NCBI GenBank assembly: GCA_900316855.1
Contig: ONEK01000004.1
Span: 60,535-124,534, forward strand
Source: an uncultured Lachnospiraceae bacterium
GTDB taxonomy: Bacteria; Bacillota; Clostridia; Lachnospirales; Lachnospiraceae
DNA length: 64,000 nucleotides
Direction of reading: 5' to 3'
Shown here piece after piece: positions 25,372-34,452 of this stretch; position 1 is the first letter of the stretch; each line of letters opens with the position of its first letter. Below the pieces are notes generated by a model. That model did no database searches, was not told the origin of the DNA, and saw only the letters and a program-made list of their open reading frames with translations. A program made the position numbers and the translations under genes.

Positions 25372-26436
25372 TCAGGCGTTCTTCTTGGCAGCGATGGCCG
25401 CCCTGAGCTTCTCGGTCAGAAGCGGAACAACCTTGTTGAGGTCGCCAACAACGCCGTAGTCAGCCACGTCGAAGATCGGAGCGTTCTCATCCTTGTTGAT
25501 GGCGATGATGATGTCGGAATCCTCCATGCCGGCTACGTGCTGGATGGCACCGGAAATACCGATCGCGAAGTATACATGAGGGCGAACGGTCTTACCGGTC
25601 TGGCCAACCTGCAGATCCTTCGGCTTCCAGCCTGCATCTACAACCGCACGGCTGCAGGAAACCGTTCCGCCGAGTACCGCTGCAAGATCGTCCAGGATCT
25701 TAAAGTTCTCGGGAGAGCCGACGCCGCGGCCGCCGGAAACAAGGATCTTCGCAGCCTGGATATCCGCAACCTGGGAAACCTCCTTGACGATCTTCAGGAT
25801 CTCGGTATAGCAGTTGTTCGGTGTGAATCCGGGATTGAATGTAACCTTCTCAGCCTTGTGGCCCTTATCCGGTGCCTTTTTCTGCATAACGCCGGGACGT
25901 ACCGTAGCCATCTGGGGCCTGTAATCCGGGCAGGCGATCGTTGCGATCGTGTTGCCGCCGAATGCAGGACGGGTCATGAGCAGCTGTTTGTGCTTCTGCT
26001 CATCCTCGTGTCCGGGAACTGCAACGAGCGGGAAATCTCCGATGTCCAGCTTCGTGCAATCAGCTGTAAGACCGGTATGGATCTTCGCGGAAACGCGGGG
26101 TCCGAGGTCACGGCCGATTGCCGTCGCACCAACGAGAAGGATTTCGGGCTTGAACTCCTTTACAACCGCTTCAATCGCATCTGCGTAGGGCTCTGTCCTG
26201 TAATCCTTCAGCTCAGGATCATCAATGACGATGACCTTGTCCGCGCCATAGGCGCCCAGCTCGTCCACGAGCTCGTCGCTGATCTGATAACCGGGAAGAA
26301 TTGCCGTAACAGTCTTATCATCAAGATCCTCAGCCAGATCTCTTGCCTTGCCGAGAAGCTCCAGTGCGATGGGGCTCAGCTTGTTATCTACCTGCTGAGC
26401 AAAGATATATACTCCCTTGTAATCCTCTAAAGCCAT
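25372..26436 (-). CDS. etfA: Electron transfer flavoprotein alpha subunit
   Basis: A 354-residue FAD-binding subunit. The C-terminal FAD domain has [32 protein letters not shown] and [12 protein letters not shown]. With EtfB and Bcd it forms the electron-bifurcating butyryl-CoA dehydrogenase/Etf complex that couples crotonyl-CoA reduction by NADH to ferredoxin reduction. It is the last gene of the operon; only 13 bases separate it from etfB. Confidence 0.95.
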   Translation of the reverse strand: MALEDYKGVYIFAQQVDNKLSPIALELLGKARDLAEDLDDKTVTAILPGYQISDELVDELGAYGADKVIVIDDPELKDYRTEPYADAIEAVVKEFKPEILLVGATAIGRDLGPRVSAKIHTGLTADCTKLDIGDFPLVAVPGHEDEQKHKQLLMTRPAFGGNTIATIACPDYRPQMATVRPGVMQKKAPDKGHKAEKVTFNPGFTPNNCYTEILKIVKEVSQVADIQAAKILVSGGRGVGSPENFKILDDLAAVLGGTVSCSRAVVDAGWKPKDLQVGQTGKTVRPHVYFAIGISGAIQHVAGMEDSDIIIAINKDENAPIFDVADYGVVGDLNKVVPLLTEKLRAAIAAKKNA

Positions 26437-26449
26437 TTCCTTGTCCTCC

Positions 26450-27241
26450 TTAGATCACGTGCTTCTCATCCAGCACGTTCAGAATGTAATCAGCTGCCTC
26501 ATCAGGGGTTTCCGGTGTAACCTTTACGCCCTTGCCCTTGGCAACCTTGTCGGAAGCCTTGGCGATTACGGTAGGAGAACCTGCCTTACCGAGGTTGGAA
26601 TCCTCTACATCCTTCAGGTCATTTCTGCCCCATACGGTGACTTCCTTCTCGAAGCCGTCGAAGATTCCGCCGGGTGTCATGTATCTGGGCTTGTTCAGCT
26701 CGGACAGGCATGTAACCAGTGCAGGGAGCTTCGCGCGCACGATGTGATAGCCGTCATCATACTGACGTTTTACGGTTACGGTCTTCGCCGCATCGTCGAC
26801 CTGGATATCCTCCGCGTAGGAGATAAGCGGAATATGCAGATGCTCGGAAATCTGGGGACCAACCTGTGCCGTATCACCATCGATTGCCTGACGGCCGGTC
26901 AGGATCAGGTCATAATCCAGGTTCCGGAGAGCGCCGGCAATGGTCTGGGAAGTAGCCCAGGTATCAGCGCCGCCGAGAACGCGGTCCGTCACGAGAACGC
27001 CCTTGTCGGCGCCCATGGCAAATGCCTCACGAAGAACAGCCTCCGCCTTGGGAAGACCCATGGTTAAAACGGTAACCTCTGCGCCGTACTGATCCTTTAA
27101 CTTCAGCGCAGCCTCAAGGGCCGCCTTGTCATCGGGGTTCATGATGGCCAGCATGGCACCTCTGTCGAGCGTTCCATCCGGTTTGAATTTAACACCACCC
27201 TTGGTATCGGGTACCTGCTTAACGCAAACTACAACCTTCAT
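26450..27241 (-). CDS. etfB: Electron transfer flavoprotein beta subunit
   Basis: A 263-residue subunit beginning MKVVVCVKQVPDT, the standard EtfB start, with the nucleotide-binding segment DLILTGRQAIDGDTAQVGP typical of bifurcating EtfB. It partners EtfA and Bcd. It follows bcd by 21 bases. Confidence 0.95.
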   Translation of the reverse strand: MKVVVCVKQVPDTKGGVKFKPDGTLDRGAMLAIMNPDDKAALEAALKLKDQYGAEVTVLTMGLPKAEAVLREAFAMGADKGVLVTDRVLGGADTWATSQTIAGALRNLDYDLILTGRQAIDGDTAQVGPQISEHLHIPLISYAEDIQVDDAAKTVTVKRQYDDGYHIVRAKLPALVTCLSELNKPRYMTPGGIFDGFEKEVTVWGRNDLKDVEDSNLGKAGSPTVIAKASDKVAKGKGVKVTPETPDEAADYILNVLDEKHVI

Positions 27242-27262
27242 TTCGTTTATTCTCCTCTCGTC

Positions 27263-28438
27263 TTACTTCAGCAGTGCGCCGCTGATTACCATGCGCTGTA
27301 CCTCGGAAGTACCCTCGTAGATCTCTGTGATCTTGGCATCACGCATCATACGCTCTACCTCATACTCCCTGATGTAGCCGTAGCCGCCCATCAGCTGTAC
27401 GCACTTGGTCGTCACATCCATGGCTGTCTCTGCAGCGAACAGCTTTGCCTTGGCTGCTTCAACGGAGAATCTCTTCTTCACATCCACACGGGCTGCCTGC
27501 TTTGCAGCCGCCGCCTTGTAAACGAGGAGCTGGGCCGCCTCAATCTCGGTAGCGAGGTTGGCAAGCTGGAACTGGGTATTCTGGAATTTCGCAAGGGAAC
27601 GGCCGAACTGCTTTCTCTCTTTTACGTAAGCGAGAGTCCTGTCGAAAGCTCCCTCTGCAAGGCCGAGTGCCTGTGCTGCGATACCGATTCGTCCGCCGTC
27701 CAGGGTATGCATGGCAATCGGGAAGCCCTTGCCGCGCTGTCCCAGCTGGTTCTCGGCGGGGACCTTTGCATCCTGGAAGATCAGCTCGTACGTAGAGGAG
27801 CCGCGGATACCCATCTTGTTTTCCTTGGTGCCGAATGTAAATCCGGGGGTGTCCTTGTCAACGATGAAGGCTGTGAACTTCTTCGACTTCCTGCCCTTGG
27901 CGTCTTCCACAATATCCGTGTAAGCGATGATGATATAAACGTCCGCTTCCTTGCCGTTGGTGATGAAGCACTTGGAGCCGTTCAGTGTCCAGTAGGTTCC
28001 GTCCTCGGACAGAACTGCCTTTGTCTGTACGCCCTGCGCGTCTGTGCCGGCACCCGGCTCCGTCAGGCCGAACGCGCCGAGCTTCTTACCGCTTGCAAGA
28101 TCGGGAAGGTATTTCTTCTTCTGCTCTTCCGTGCCGAAAGTGAGGATGGGATCCATGCAGAGGGAAGTATGAGCGGAGAGAACAACCGCCGTGGTTCCGC
28201 AGACCTTTGCGAGCTCCTCGACTGCCATGATATAGGTCAGCACATCGCAGCCCTGGCCGCCGTATTCCTTCGGAATCGGGATTCCCATGAATCCGCTCTT
28301 TGCCATCTTCTCAACAGTTTCCCTGGGGAATTTCTCTTCCTCGTCGACCTCAATGGCAAGAGGCTTAACTTCTGTCTCGGCGAAATCCCTGAACAGGGAT
28401 CTGGCCATCTCATGCGCCTGATCAAGTTCAAAATCCAT
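27263..28438 (-). CDS. bcd: Butyryl-CoA dehydrogenase
   Basis: A 391-residue acyl-CoA dehydrogenase that reduces crotonyl-CoA to butyryl-CoA. Motifs: FGLTEPGAGTDAQG (FAD and substrate contacts) and the C-terminal YEGTSEVQRMVI, whose Glu is the catalytic base of short-chain enzymes. SD AAAGGAG is 6-8 bases before the ATG. An intercistronic hairpin lies upstream (28466-28506). Confidence 0.94.
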   Translation of the reverse strand: MDFELDQAHEMARSLFRDFAETEVKPLAIEVDEEEKFPRETVEKMAKSGFMGIPIPKEYGGQGCDVLTYIMAVEELAKVCGTTAVVLSAHTSLCMDPILTFGTEEQKKKYLPDLASGKKLGAFGLTEPGAGTDAQGVQTKAVLSEDGTYWTLNGSKCFITNGKEADVYIIIAYTDIVEDAKGRKSKKFTAFIVDKDTPGFTFGTKENKMGIRGSSTYELIFQDAKVPAENQLGQRGKGFPIAMHTLDGGRIGIAAQALGLAEGAFDRTLAYVKERKQFGRSLAKFQNTQFQLANLATEIEAAQLLVYKAAAAKQAARVDVKKRFSVEAAKAKLFAAETAMDVTTKCVQLMGGYGYIREYEVERMMRDAKITEIYEGTSEVQRMVISGALLK

Positions 28439-28465
28439 GATCTTATCTCCTTTATTTTCCTTCCG

Positions 28466-28506
28466 CCTGCCGGGTGTGACGCCTGTCTCACTCGAGATCC
28501 CGGCAA
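28466..28506 (-). other. Intercistronic hairpin between hbd and bcd
   Basis: On the minus strand GCCGGG/CCCGGC with an inner GTGA/TCAC stem and an AGGC loop. It has no T-run, so RNA processing or stability is more likely than termination. Confidence 0.5.
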
Positions 28507-28540
28507 AGCGGAGTTATTGAACGAATCTGCTGATGGTCAA

Positions 28541-29419
28541 TTACAGCTGGTCAACCGGAGTCTTGGTTCTGTCAGCGTTGTAAACGTAGAAGCCGCGGCC
28601 TGTCTTGACACCGAGGTGACCTGCGCGCACCATCTTGCGCAGCAGCGGACTTGCAGCATACTTGTTGTCATGCGTATCGGCGAAGATGACATCCATGATC
28701 GCAAGGACAACGTCCAGTCCGATGTAATCGCCCAGCTCGAGCGGTCCCATGGGATGGTTGCAGCCGAGCTTCATGGCAGTATCGATGCCCTGGATATCGG
28801 ACGTGCCGGTGTAGTAAACATTGATTCCCTCGTTGATCATGGGAACCAGGATACGGTTTACAACGAAGCCGGCAGCCTCATTGACCTGAACCGGTGTCTT
28901 GCCGATGGTCTCGGAAATCTTCTTGACCGCTTCAACGGTCTCCTTCGGGGTATTGGCGCCTGCGATAACCTCAACAAGCTTCATGACAGGAGCGGGATTG
29001 AAGAAGTGCATGCCGACAACCGGCTTGCTGAGTCCTGCGCCGATCTCGGTGATGGACAGGGAAGAGGTATTCGATGCGAAGATGCAGTCGGGATTCTTCA
29101 CAATCTCATCCTCCAGAGCCTTGAACGTGCTCTTCTTGAGGTCCATCTTCTCCAGGACAGCCTCTACAACGAGGTCAGGATCAACCGCCTGAGTGTTCAG
29201 GCCGGTCTGAACCTTTGCGAGGATGGCGTCAGCCTTTGCCTGCTCCATCTTGCCCTTTGCAACCTGACGGTCGAGCTGCTTCTTGATCTTGCCCTTGCCG
29301 CCGTCAGCGAACTCCTGCTTGATATCGCAGAGGTAAACCTTCTCAACTGCATCGCTCTGTGCGAATGCCTGCGCAATTCCGGATCCCATGGTTCCGGCAC
29401 CAATCACTGCTACCTTCAT
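28541..29419 (-). CDS. hbd: 3-hydroxybutyryl-CoA dehydrogenase
   Basis: A 292-residue NAD(P)-dependent enzyme converting acetoacetyl-CoA to 3-hydroxybutyryl-CoA. Rossmann motif GAGTMGSGIAQAFA (residues 7-20), catalytic region MHFFNPAPVMKLVEVI with the His, and NRILVPMINEG. The SD (AAGGAAG) lies directly after a GCCTGC/GCAGGC hairpin. Two hairpins fill the 101-base gap from crt. Confidence 0.95.
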   Translation of the reverse strand: MKVAVIGAGTMGSGIAQAFAQSDAVEKVYLCDIKQEFADGGKGKIKKQLDRQVAKGKMEQAKADAILAKVQTGLNTQAVDPDLVVEAVLEKMDLKKSTFKALEDEIVKNPDCIFASNTSSLSITEIGAGLSKPVVGMHFFNPAPVMKLVEVIAGANTPKETVEAVKKISETIGKTPVQVNEAAGFVVNRILVPMINEGINVYYTGTSDIQGIDTAMKLGCNHPMGPLELGDYIGLDVVLAIMDVIFADTHDNKYAASPLLRKMVRAGHLGVKTGRGFYVYNADRTKTPVDQL

Positions 29420-29435
29420 TAGAATCTTCCTTTCT

Positions 29436-29451
29436 GCCTGCCCCGGCAGGC
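29436..29451 (-). other. GCCTGC/GCAGGC hairpin upstream of the hbd ribosome site
   Basis: Perfect 6-bp stem with a 4-base loop ending about 6 bases before the AGGAAG sequence of hbd. The same stem sits before the SD of trxB, an ABC permease gene and the PH-domain gene. Confidence 0.6.
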
Positions 29452-29469
29452 TGTGAAATCTTTTTCATG

Positions 29470-29486
29470 CTCCGGTTGACCGGAGT
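29470..29486 (-). other. Intercistronic hairpin between crt and hbd
   Basis: CTCCGGT/ACCGGAG 7-bp stem with a very tight loop; on the minus strand it is followed by CATGAAAAAG, so there is no T-run. Confidence 0.5.
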
Positions 29487-29520
29487 CAGGGCGGCCCGCG
29501 GATGAAACCGCAGCTGCTTA

Positions 29521-30315
29521 TTACTTATTCAGGAACGCAACGTGCTTAACCTTCTTCGGGTCATCCTTCTTGCGCAGGAAGTTCGCCATGCCTTCCTTCT
29601 GGTCCTCTGTCTCGAAGCAGTCGCCGAAGTACTTCTCCTCGATGGCAGCGCCCTCGGAAATCGAAACCTGATAGCCCTCGTTGATGGCCTTCTTGCAGTT
29701 GCGGACAGCGATCGGAGCGTTGCCGGCAATCTTTGCGGCGAGCTTCTTCGCCTCCTCCAGCAGCTGATCCTGCGGGTATACGGCATTCACAAGGCCGATC
29801 CGGAGTGCCTCATCCGCCTTGATGTTCTTCGCGGAATAGATGATCTGCTTTGCCATGCCCATGCCGACAAGGCGTGCCAGTCTCTGCGTCCCGCCGAAGC
29901 CCGGTGTGATGCCGAGGCCAACTTCAGGCTGGCCGAATACGGCATTCTCGGATGCAAGCCGGATATCGCAGGCCATGGAAATTTCGTTTCCGCCGCCGAG
30001 TGCGAAGCCATTGATGGCAGCAATAACCGGAATCGGGAACGACTCGATCTTCAGGAACAGGTCATTGCCCTTTTTGCCGAAAGCCTCGCCTTCCGCCTTC
30101 GTGAGCGTAGACATCTCGCCGATATCCGCACCCGCAACGAAGGACTTGTCTCCGGCGCCGGTCAGTACAAGGCAGCGGACTGTGTCGAGATCCACTCCGT
30201 CAAACGCCTTCTCAAGATCATCGAGGACCTGGGAATTCAGTGCGTTGAGTGCCTGGGGACGGTTAATCGTGATAACGCCAACCGCTCCTTCTACTGCATA
30301 ATCTACAAATCCCAT
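29521..30315 (-). CDS. crt: 3-hydroxybutyryl-CoA dehydratase (crotonase)
   Basis: A 264-residue enoyl-CoA hydratase-family enzyme. The oxyanion-hole segments are AGADIGEM and AINGFALGGGNEISMACD, and the catalytic Glu region is FGQPEVGLGITPGFGGTQRL. It dehydrates 3-hydroxybutyryl-CoA to crotonyl-CoA. The start MGFVDYAVEG has TGGAGGT 9 bases upstream; the longer ORF would enter the intercistronic hairpin. Confidence 0.95.
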   Translation of the reverse strand: MGFVDYAVEGAVGVITINRPQALNALNSQVLDDLEKAFDGVDLDTVRCLVLTGAGDKSFVAGADIGEMSTLTKAEGEAFGKKGNDLFLKIESFPIPVIAAINGFALGGGNEISMACDIRLASENAVFGQPEVGLGITPGFGGTQRLARLVGMGMAKQIIYSAKNIKADEALRIGLVNAVYPQDQLLEEAKKLAAKIAGNAPIAVRNCKKAINEGYQVSISEGAAIEEKYFGDCFETEDQKEGMANFLRKKDDPKKVKHVAFLNK

Positions 30316-30361
30316 TTCGTGAATACCTCCAAAATTGATTCTGGATTTTGTGGTTACTCTA

Positions 30362-30402
30362 TAACCCACAACAGCCATGCGGCTTGAAATGCCGCATGGC
30401 CT
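30362..30402 (-). other. Large intercistronic hairpin between thl and crt
   Basis: CAACAG-CCATGCGGC pairs with GCCGCATGG-CTGTTG around a 7-base loop, a stem of about 15 bp with a bulge, and no T-run. It is in the 106-base gap of a clearly polycistronic operon and probably sets relative mRNA levels. Confidence 0.65.
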
Positions 30403-30421
30403 GTTGGAATTACTGAAACGA

Positions 30422-31606
30422 TCAGCCGTCGTAGCGCTCCACAACCGTCGCGCAGCCCATGCCGCCGCCGATGCAGAGTGTTGCAAGACCTCTCTTGGAA
30501 TTTCTCTTCTGCATCTCGTACAGAAGGGTTGTCAGGATACGGGTTCCGGAAGCACCTACCGGGTGGCCCAGAGCAATGGCACCGCCGTTGACATTGAGCT
30601 TGTCCATGTCGAAGTGCAGCTCCTTGCCTACCGCTACGGACTGCGCTGCAAATGCCTCGTTTGCCTCATACAGGTCAAAATCATCAATGGTGAGACCGGT
30701 CTTCTTCATGACCTTCTGTGTTGCTACAACCGGTCCGACACCCATGATGGAAGGATCTACGCCGCCGAGGGCTCCGCCGATCCATACAGCCATGGGCTTG
30801 ATGCCGAGTTCCTTTGCCTTGCTCTCCGTCATGACAACAACGGCTGCCGCACCGTCATTGATGCCGGATGCGTTGCCGGCCGTCGTGACGCCGTCCGGAT
30901 TGATGGAACGGAGTTTTGCGATATCGGCAGCGGTCTGACGGCCTCTCGGGCCCTCATCGGTGTCAAATACAACGGTCTGCTTCTTCTGCTTCACCTCGAC
31001 CGGAACGATCTCATCCTTGAACTTACCTGCCTCCATGGCCTCGGCACACTTCGTCTGGCTCCATGCGGCGAACTCATCGAGCTCCTCGCGGGTCAGGTTC
31101 CACTTCGCGGCAACATTGTCCGCTGTACGGATCATGTGATAATCATTGAATGCATCCCAGAGGGCATCCTTGATCATGCAGTCCACGAGCTTGCCGTCAT
31201 TCATTCTGTATCCGAAGCGGGCCTTCGGCAGGGCGTACGGAGCCATGGACATGTTCTCCATACCGCCGGCGACGACAACATCCGCTTCCCCGGCTTTGAT
31301 GATATCCGCTGCAAGATTCACGGCATAAAGTCCGGAACCGCAGACCACGTTCAGCGTAACGGCAGGAGTCTCGACCGGAAGTCCGGCACCGATGGAAGCC
31401 TGTCTGGCAACGTTCTGTCCCTGTGCCGCCTGGATGACGCAGCCCATGAATACCTGATCGACGTCCTCCGGCTTTACCCCGGCACGATTCAGGGCTTCCC
31501 TGATCACGATGGAACCGAGCTGTGCCGCGGGGGTTGTGGATAACGTGCCACCCATCTTGCCGACCGCTGTGCGGCAGGCACTTGCGATTACGATTTTCTC
31601 TGCCAT
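30422..31606 (-). CDS. thl: Acetyl-CoA acetyltransferase (butyrate operon thiolase)
   Basis: A 394-residue thiolase, first gene of thl-crt-hbd-bcd-etfB-etfA. Cys89 in NVVCGSGL, His in [11 protein letters not shown], and Cys in CIGGGMGCA form the active site. It makes the acetoacetyl-CoA that the following enzymes turn into butyryl-CoA. SD AAGGAGGG is 4-5 bases before the ATG. The terminal butyrate step (but or ptb-buk) is not in this window. Confidence 0.95.
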   Translation of the reverse strand: MAEKIVIASACRTAVGKMGGTLSTTPAAQLGSIVIREALNRAGVKPEDVDQVFMGCVIQAAQGQNVARQASIGAGLPVETPAVTLNVVCGSGLYAVNLAADIIKAGEADVVVAGGMENMSMAPYALPKARFGYRMNDGKLVDCMIKDALWDAFNDYHMIRTADNVAAKWNLTREELDEFAAWSQTKCAEAMEAGKFKDEIVPVEVKQKKQTVVFDTDEGPRGRQTAADIAKLRSINPDGVTTAGNASGINDGAAAVVVMTESKAKELGIKPMAVWIGGALGGVDPSIMGVGPVVATQKVMKKTGLTIDDFDLYEANEAFAAQSVAVGKELHFDMDKLNVNGGAIALGHPVGASGTRILTTLLYEMQKRNSKRGLATLCIGGGMGCATVVERYDG

Positions 31607-31678
31607 GTTGACCCTCCTTGAGATCAGTCTGTTTCAACAATAGAAATGACTCTGTCTGTAAAAACTCACCTGTAAAGA

Positions 31679-31696
31679 TTGTTAAATTTTTATCAG
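31679..31696. promoter_or_regulatory. Rex-like operator of the butyrate operon
   Basis: TTGTTAA-ATTT-TTATCAG matches the Rex consensus TTGTTAAnnnnTTAACAA at 12 of 14 defined positions. It covers about +4 to +21 of the predicted transcript, a position suited to repression at low NADH/NAD. Confidence 0.6.
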
Positions 31697-31706
31697 AACG
31701 AAATTC

Positions 31707-31735
31707 ATTATAGCATAGGGAGCGTGCTTTTTCAA
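31707..31735 (-). promoter_or_regulatory. Promoter of the butyrate operon
   Basis: On the minus strand TTGAAA (31730-31735), 17-bp spacer, perfect TATAAT (31707-31712). A 9-bp inverted repeat GGGAGCGTG (31718-31726) / CACGCTCCC (31755-31763) encloses the -35 box and could be a further protein site. Confidence 0.85.
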
Positions 31736-31788
31736 TGCACATTCACCGAAAAAACACGCTCCCGTTTTTGGTCATTATTCAATTTTCA

Positions 31789-31837
31789 CAAAAATCGGCA
31801 TCCGTATCATCTTTTATCAGAAGCTGTCAGCCGATTT
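31789..31837 (-). terminator. Possible terminator of hpf
   Basis: AAATCGGC overlapping the hpf stop pairs with GCCGATTT followed by TTG. The loop is long (about 30 bases), so confidence is limited. Confidence 0.4.
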
Positions 31838-32357
31838 CGGGCTCAATCAGACCATAGGTCCCGCCCTTCCTCTTATAGACCACATTGATGGCCTCGGTCT
31901 CGGCATTGCAGAACACATAGAAGCTGTGTCCCAGCAGCTCCATCTGTACGCAGGCGTCCTCCGGGTACATCGGCTTCATGTCAAACTGCTTCGTCCGGAC
32001 GATGCGGATCTCGTCATTTTCCGAATAATCCCGGTTCAGGAAATCCTGCTTGAACGAGCCTCCCGCCTGGTGCTTGTCCACGATCCTGTTCTTGTATTTC
32101 TTGAGCTGCCGCTCGATAACCTCCTCCACAAGATCCAGTGAGACATACATGTCATTGCTTTCCTGCTCGGAACGTATGATGCTCCCCTTCACCGGAATCG
32201 TCACCTCGATCTTCTGGCGCTCCTTCTGCACGGACAGTGTGACATGTACCTCCGTTTCGGGTGCGAAGAACCGGTCCAGCTTGCCCAGCTTGTCCCGGAT
32301 CGCCATATCCAGTGCGGGTGTTACCTCGATGTTCTTGCCGACAATTGTAATTTTCAT
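31827..32357 (-). CDS. hpf: Long-form ribosome hibernation promoting factor
   Basis: A 176-residue protein: N-terminal S30AE domain (MKITIVGKNIEVTPALDMAIRDKL, about 1-100) that binds the 30S decoding region, a linker, and a C-terminal dimerisation domain (about 120-175, MKPMYPEDACVQMELLGHSFYVFCN, YKRKGGTYGLIEPE) that pairs two 70S ribosomes into 100S dimers. The start is fixed by GGGAGGT 10 bases upstream and by family alignment. It lies 28 bases after the NlpC/P60 gene on the same strand. Confidence 0.94.
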   Translation of the reverse strand: MKITIVGKNIEVTPALDMAIRDKLGKLDRFFAPETEVHVTLSVQKERQKIEVTIPVKGSIIRSEQESNDMYVSLDLVEEVIERQLKKYKNRIVDKHQAGGSFKQDFLNRDYSENDEIRIVRTKQFDMKPMYPEDACVQMELLGHSFYVFCNAETEAINVVYKRKGGTYGLIEPEIG

Positions 32358-32385
32358 AGGAATCGTACCTCCCGGAAGGTCTGTT

Positions 32386-34161
32386 TCAGTTGAAAATGCG
32401 GCGGATGGCAAGAATAGAGCGGTACGTCGCGCTGCTGATCGTGATGCCGACACTCGGGTTCGACGCGTGGACAATCTGTCCGTTGCCGATATAGATACCG
32501 ACGTGGCCGCTGTAGCAGATAATATCGCCCGGCATAGCCTCGGCAAGCGAGTTGACGGCTGTGCCGCACGCCCTCTGCGCCGCGTCATAATGCGGCAGGC
32601 TGACACCGAAGTGCGAGTAAACTGCCATGGTAAAGCCGGAGCAGTCGGTGCCGTTCGTAAGCGATGATCCGCCCCATACATACGGATTGCCGATAAACTG
32701 CGTTGCGTAGCTGACAACCTGCGAGCCAAGCGACTGCCCGTCCGCGGACTGGGAAGAGCCGGACGACGAAGAGCCGCTCTCTTCCTGCGCCGCGGCAGCC
32801 TGATCAGCGGCCGTCTGTGCGTCCGCAGCAGCCTGTGCTGCGGCCTCTGCCTGCTTCTGGGCAGCCTCTGCCGCCTCCTGTGCCTTCTTCTTCGCAGCAT
32901 CAGACTTGGCCTGGGCAGCGGCCTTCTTGGCCTCCTCAGCCTGCTTCTTCGCTTCCTCAGCCTTGCGGCGTGCTTCATCCGCAGCAACCTGCTCTCTGGA
33001 CTTCTTCTCTTCCTCTTCCTTCGAAACAGCCTCCGGATAAACCTCCTCCACATCGGCGAAGTCCTTCGAGATATAGCCCTCGCCGTCAGGCGTATTTACT
33101 TTGTAGAAGTTGCCTTCCTCGGCAATGATATTCAGTTCCTGACCCTGTCCGATCAGCGTGATGACATCCGAATCCGTCGATGCAGCGGCACGTACACGCA
33201 GTGTTGTGGTCGTTACAGTCGCTTTCTGTGTTGCGACAGCACTTGCCAGCTCCTGGGCCCGTGCGCCGCTCGCCACGTACTCCTTCTTGACATACCCCGT
33301 GACGTCACCGGAGGAAATCTTTACCCAGTCGCCGTCATCCTCGAGGACCTTGCCCACGGAATTGGAATACAGCTTACCGATAATTTCAGAATCCGTATTG
33401 GCTTGCGCACGTACATTGACGAAATCGGAAGCAGTGGAAACAACGAGTGCCTCGCCGCCCGATGCAGAGGAATCCGGCGAAGCGGCTTCGGATGTTTCCT
33501 CCGTCGAAGCTGCCGTCTCTGCCGCCGCACTGCCGTCAGAAGAAGCGTCCGCGGACGGAACATCCTCCGCAGTATCCGCCTGCGTGCTGCCCGCGTCCTC
33601 CGGAACATCGATTCCGGCTGCCTTCAGTGCCATGGTGTCGCGTGCGACCTTGCTCTCCATGATCTGGACGTTATTGGCGCCGCCTACGACAACGCTGACC
33701 GCAGTTGCCGCGATTGTAGTTGCGGCGGAGATGTCCGCCTCAACACCGGTCTGCTGTTCAACGCTCTCCACAAGGCTCTTTTCCTTCTCCTGGACAGGCG
33801 TCAGCTTCGTATCCAGGATGCCGTCCACAGCCTCCGTGAGGTCAGGGACGGTGGAAGCCTTCGAAGAAGAAAGGCTTGCGAGGAGTCCGGCTTTCGAAGA
33901 TTTTGTCTTCGCGGAAGCCGCGGCGGAAGTCTTCGCGGAGGTTTTGACAGTTTTGCCCTCACTCTCCAGCTTCGCCTTTACGTCCCTTAAGGAAACCTTC
34001 TTCGTCGACAGGGCATACGTAATACCCGCCGTCGGCAGTGCAAGCTTTTTCTTTGCTGCCGCAGCGGTCGAAGACGCTGCATTGACCGGCATCCCGAAGC
34101 CGGACACTGCCATGGCTCCCGAAAGCAGGTATGCTGCAATTCTCGTTCTGTTCAAACTCAT
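32386..34161 (-). CDS. Secreted NlpC/P60 peptidoglycan hydrolase with two SH3 domains
   Basis: A 591-residue exported protein. Signal peptide about 1-28 (cleavage near VNAAS); low-complexity Ala/Ser/Thr region; SH3_3 domains near 240-300 (VNVRAQANTDSEIIGKL) and 320-375 (LRVRAAASTDSDVITLI); a Lys/Glu/Ala coiled coil near 385-455; and a C-terminal NlpC/P60 peptidase (about 475-591) with catalytic Cys in TDCSGFT, His in YSGHVGIY and the third residue region HASNP. It probably cuts gamma-D-Glu-meso-DAP bonds in the wall. SD CGGAGG is about 5 bases before the ATG. A 155-base structured leader precedes it. Confidence 0.92.
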   Translation of the reverse strand: MSLNRTRIAAYLLSGAMAVSGFGMPVNAASSTAAAAKKKLALPTAGITYALSTKKVSLRDVKAKLESEGKTVKTSAKTSAAASAKTKSSKAGLLASLSSSKASTVPDLTEAVDGILDTKLTPVQEKEKSLVESVEQQTGVEADISAATTIAATAVSVVVGGANNVQIMESKVARDTMALKAAGIDVPEDAGSTQADTAEDVPSADASSDGSAAAETAASTEETSEAASPDSSASGGEALVVSTASDFVNVRAQANTDSEIIGKLYSNSVGKVLEDDGDWVKISSGDVTGYVKKEYVASGARAQELASAVATQKATVTTTTLRVRAAASTDSDVITLIGQGQELNIIAEEGNFYKVNTPDGEGYISKDFADVEEVYPEAVSKEEEEKKSREQVAADEARRKAEEAKKQAEEAKKAAAQAKSDAAKKKAQEAAEAAQKQAEAAAQAAADAQTAADQAAAAQEESGSSSSGSSQSADGQSLGSQVVSYATQFIGNPYVWGGSSLTNGTDCSGFTMAVYSHFGVSLPHYDAAQRACGTAVNSLAEAMPGDIICYSGHVGIYIGNGQIVHASNPSVGITISSATYRSILAIRRIFN

Positions 34162-34317
34162 TCAATCCTCCGGTAGGAACATCAGGAGCTCCGGTTTGGC
34201 GGCTCTCTTCCACATACCTGCATGGATAGCGCCTCCGCTCCTGACATCGTAACTTCTGCAGCAGCCGGTTCCTGTACCCGTGGGTACAGTACGCCCAGTT
34301 GTTACAAAATTATTACA
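34162..34317 (-). promoter_or_regulatory. Structured leader RNA of the NlpC/P60 gene
   Basis: On the minus strand a first domain is closed by GTAAC/GTTAC around a perfect CTGTACCC/GGGTACAG hairpin. A second is closed by TCAGGAGC/GCTCCTGA around a GGCG...CCGCC branch. The CTCC of the second domain's 3' arm could instead pair with the GGAG of the SD 15-20 bases later, so the two folds are mutually exclusive. No terminator T-run exists. The sequence does not match the c-di-AMP (ydaO) consensus as I know it. Confidence 0.5.
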
Positions 34318-34323
34318 AATGCT

Positions 34324-34352
34324 ACTATAACAATCCAAATCTTCGATGTCAA
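34324..34352 (-). promoter_or_regulatory. Promoter of the NlpC/P60 gene
   Basis: On the minus strand TTGACA (34347-34352), 17-bp spacer, TATAGT (34324-34329). Confidence 0.75.
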
Positions 34353-34452
34353 CGTAACAGGTCTGCCGCAATTATGAACATTTTATAAACATTCGGGCAG
34401 ATTTCCCCTGATTTTTGCCCTGTGCTCTGCGTTTTATGATTTGCGTTTCTCC

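Noticed and set aside
32386..33053. A 408-residue form of the hibernation factor with an Arg-rich N-terminus
   Set aside because: The extra 230 residues are an out-of-frame reading of the NlpC/P60 gene; the family start and a good ribosome site fix the beginning at 32357.
34162..34317. c-di-AMP (ydaO) riboswitch upstream of the NlpC/P60 gene
   Set aside because: The gene type fits, but the conserved core sequences of that class are not visible.
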